DNA from: an uncultured Hyphomonas sp.
GTDB taxonomy: Bacteria > Pseudomonadota > Alphaproteobacteria > Caulobacterales > Hyphomonadaceae
Reading direction: 5' to 3'
DNA length: 64,000 nucleotides
NCBI RefSeq assembly: GCF_963677035.1
Contig: NZ_OY781472.1
Span: 1,550,001 to 1,614,000 of the forward strand
Shown: in pieces, positions 62,192 to 64,000 of the stretch
How positions within the stretch are numbered: the first letter of the stretch is position 1
Layout: each line of letters opens with the position of its first letter
Notes under the pieces: model-generated
Told to the model about the DNA's origin: nothing
Database searches by the model: none
Seen by the model: the letters and a program-made list of their open reading frames with translations, nothing else
Made by a program: the position numbers and the translations under genes

Positions 62192-63396
62192 CCCGCGTTA
62201 AACAGGCCCTCTTTCTGGTGGGCGGCAGAGGCACCCGGCTGGGCGCCCTGTCGGCAAATACACCGAAGCCCATGCAGGAAATCGCACCGGGCGTCCGCTT
62301 TCTGGACCTGATCCTGGAAAATGCTGCGCGGATGGGGTTTACGGACCTTGTCCTGTTGGCCGGGCATCTCGGGGACAAGGTCGAAGAGGCCTATGACGGA
62401 CAGCGTATAGGCGAGGCGGAAATCCGTGTTGTGCGGGAAAGCCAGCCAATGGGAACCGGCGGCGCATTGGCGCAGGCGGCTCAGGTGCTGGATGAGTACT
62501 TTGTCTTGCTGAATGGCGACTCCTTTTTTGATATCAATTTGCGCGCGCTGACGGCAGCGCCCCTTCCGGAAGGGGGCGGTCGCCTTGCTTTGCGTATGGT
62601 CGAGGATACTGCCCGTTACGGGTCCGTTCAGCTGGATGGCGCCAGGGTCTCCGCCTTCATAGAAAAGAATCCGGACCTGACTGGGCCGGGCCTGATCAAT
62701 GGCGGTATCTACTATCTGGATCGTGCCATGGTCAGCCGGATCGAGGCGCCGTCTTCCATCGAAAGTGATGTGTTTCCGGAACTGGTGAGGGAGGGACGCC
62801 TGGAAGGCTTGCCCTTCGACGGATACTTTCTGGATATCGGCTTGCCTGAAACGCTGGCGCAGGCGCAGCGCGAAACGGCGGCCCTGCGGGTCCGTCCGGC
62901 GGCCTTCCTCGACCGCGATGGTGTGCTGAACGAAGATCAGGGCTACACCTATCGCGTGGAAGACCTCACCTGGATGCCGGGTGCCCGCGAAGCGATCCGC
63001 TTGCTGAATGATCGCGGGTATCGTGTGATCGTGGTGACCAATCAGGCGGGCGTGGCGCGTGGATATTACGAGGAAGAGGCGATCGGCGTCTTTCATGCTG
63101 GCATGCAGGCGCAACTCGCAGAAGCGGGCGCTTTTGTTGATGCCTTCTATCACTGTCCTTTCCACGCAGACGGGACGGTGCCAGCCTACACAGTGGAAGA
63201 CCATCCGGACAGGAAACCGAACCCCGGCATGATCCTGCGCGCACTGAGCGACTGGCAAGTGAACCGGAATGCGAGCTTTCTGATCGGGGACAAGCCATCA
63301 GACATGGAAGCGGCTCGTCGTGCAGGGTTGCCCGGCCACTTGTATAAAGGCGGGGATCTCCGTGCGCTCGTATCGGGTATAATTGGACCCGGCTGA
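62188..63396 (+). CDS. Bifunctional sugar nucleotidyltransferase - heptose-bisphosphate phosphatase (HddC-GmhB-like)
   Basis: The 402-residue protein is a fusion. The N-terminal 230 residues are a nucleotidyltransferase (FLVGGRGTRLGALSANTPKPM at residues 8-28, LLNGDSFFD near 108). The C-terminal 170 residues are a HAD phosphatase of GmhB type (FLDRDGVLNED near 246, VVTNQAGVARGYY near 282, KPNPGM and GDKPSDMEAA near 365). Together they dephosphorylate a heptose bisphosphate and add a nucleotide, two steps of D-glycero-D-manno-heptose donor synthesis. The start overlaps the GT4 stop by four bases. Confidence 0.9.
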   Translation: MTRVKQALFLVGGRGTRLGALSANTPKPMQEIAPGVRFLDLILENAARMGFTDLVLLAGHLGDKVEEAYDGQRIGEAEIRVVRESQPMGTGGALAQAAQVLDEYFVLLNGDSFFDINLRALTAAPLPEGGGRLALRMVEDTARYGSVQLDGARVSAFIEKNPDLTGPGLINGGIYYLDRAMVSRIEAPSSIESDVFPELVREGRLEGLPFDGYFLDIGLPETLAQAQRETAALRVRPAAFLDRDGVLNEDQGYTYRVEDLTWMPGAREAIRLLNDRGYRVIVVTNQAGVARGYYEEEAIGVFHAGMQAQLAEAGAFVDAFYHCPFHADGTVPAYTVEDHPDRKPNPGMILRALSDWQVNRNASFLIGDKPSDMEAARRAGLPGHLYKGGDLRALVSGIIGPG

Positions 63397-63412
63397 GCCG
63401 GTGGAGGTAAGA

Positions 63413-64000
63413 GTGTCTTCGGAAATTCCGTTTGATGAAATCCGGCGCTGGACGTTCGACGCTGCCCTGCCGCTGTGGGCGGAAGCGGGCTATGACCTGC
63501 AAAGTCGGCGGTTCGTCGAGAAGCTGGACTATTCCGGAGAACCCATTGATGCGGTGGCTTATCGCACGCGCGTGACCGGGCGGCAGACCTATGTGTTTTC
63601 CCACGCAGCGATTCTCGGCTGGGAGCAGGGCGAGGTCTTGTCGGCAGAAGGCGCCCGCCAGCTTGATGAGCTGTATCTGGGGCCCGACAAGGGCTGGCCG
63701 CGAACGACAGACCGTAATGGCGCCGTGTTGGACGGCACGCCGGACCTGTACGACCTGGCCTTTGTCCTGTTCGGTTATGCCTGGCGCCACAAGGCGGCGC
63801 GGGACCAGGAGTCCCGTGCGGGCATGCACCGGGCGATGGATTTCATCGATACGCATTTGCGGGCAGAAAACGGATTCTGGCACGAATTGCCGCCGGAAGG
63901 CTGGCGCCTGCAGAATCCGCACATGCACCTTCTGGAGGCCTCGCTCGTATCCTATGAGGCCACGGGAGAGACGCGCTTCCTGGCGACGGCACGGGAACTG
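63413..64000 (+). CDS. AGE-family (N-acylglucosamine 2-epimerase / mannose isomerase-like) enzyme, N-terminal part
   Basis: GTG at 63413 follows GGAGGTAAGA, an excellent ribosome site, and the frame stays open for 196 codons to the window end. The sequence has the alpha/alpha-barrel start of AGE-family isomerases: WTFDAALPLWAEAGYD, YVFSHAAILGWEQGE, LYDLAFVLFGYAW and NPHMHLLEASLVSYEATGE, which carries the conserved HMH. It probably interconverts aldose and ketose sugars or their 2-epimers. It lies 16 bases after the HddC-GmhB gene in the same operon and so likely feeds its pathway. C-terminus outside the window. Confidence 0.88.
   Translation, partial: MSSEIPFDEIRRWTFDAALPLWAEAGYDLQSRRFVEKLDYSGEPIDAVAYRTRVTGRQTYVFSHAAILGWEQGEVLSAEGARQLDELYLGPDKGWPRTTDRNGAVLDGTPDLYDLAFVLFGYAWRHKAARDQESRAGMHRAMDFIDTHLRAENGFWHELPPEGWRLQNPHMHLLEASLVSYEATGETRFLATAREL

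Noticed and set aside
61999..63258. 419-codon minus-strand open frame
   Set aside because: Antisense to the HddC-GmhB fusion and the GT4 gene, both of which have complete motifs and coupled starts.

Overview
The window looks like chromosome from a GC-rich alphaproteobacterium, most likely Hyphomonadaceae (Hyphomonas-like). This is an inference from gene content: a CpdR-type cell-cycle receiver, a PraR/PhrR-like XRE regulator, HemW, many TonB-dependent receptors and large surface-polysaccharide operons. I could run no database search, so the taxonomic call is tentative. I see no rRNA operon, CRISPR array, transposase, integrase or phage structural gene.

Layout. (1) 1-6.9 kb is housekeeping: a partial membrane protein, rdgB-hemW, thymidine kinase, a gamma-glutamyltransferase lipoprotein, a P1-family peptidase, a trypsin-like protease and tRNA-Arg(ACG). 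(2) 7.0-8.9 kb is a small cassette of unknown genes with a divergent AraC regulator. (3) 9.0-14.3 kb is a first glycan cluster: three glycosyltransferases and a Wzx-type flippase. (4) 14.3-16.2 kb holds a divergent TetR/SDR pair with two visible operators and tRNA-Arg(CCG). (5) 16.3-22.2 kb is core: a TraB/GumN lipoprotein, a HisN-like phosphatase, an XRE regulator, a structured sRNA candidate, N-formylglutamate amidohydrolase, cpdR, a TetR regulator and tRNA-Val(GAC). (6) 22.2-36.8 kb is an accessory region bounded by tRNA-Val(GAC) and two downstream direct repeats of its 3' end. Its second part is a LacI-controlled locus of TonB receptor, four candidate proteins of the esterase/trehalase type (three esterases plus a GH37 trehalase), LacI and an MFS transporter. 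All its transcription units carry the same kind of ATCGAT-centred operator.

(7) 36.9-43.2 kb is the most unusual region. A stand-alone amino-acid adenylating enzyme, a small carrier protein, an acyl-CoA-dehydrogenase-type flavoenzyme and a single protein fusing an MBOAT acyltransferase to an SGNH domain lie together. It has the logic of the Gram-positive Dlt pathway (DltA, DltC, DltB+DltD) plus a prolyl-carrier-protein oxidase step as in pyrrole-2-carboxylate biosynthesis. I propose that it attaches an aminoacyl or dehydrogenated aminoacyl (possibly pyrrolyl) group to an exported glycan or lipid.

(8) 43.3-64 kb starts with a CheR methyltransferase and continues as a large surface-glycan locus: a GDP-mannose 3,5-epimerase-like enzyme, DedA, a YdjC/HpnK-like deacetylase, a GT39-like transferase, nucleotide-sugar dehydratase/epimerase genes, nucleotidyltransferases, an OafA-like acyltransferase, a GHMP sugar kinase, a CBS-aminotransferase fusion, glycosyltransferases, a pyruvyl transferase, a nucleotidyltransferase-GmhB fusion and a partial AGE-family epimerase. 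The kinase, phosphatase and nucleotidyltransferase together suggest a GDP-D-glycero-D-manno-heptose-like donor sugar. The Dlt-like enzymes next door may decorate this glycan, but that link rests only on proximity.
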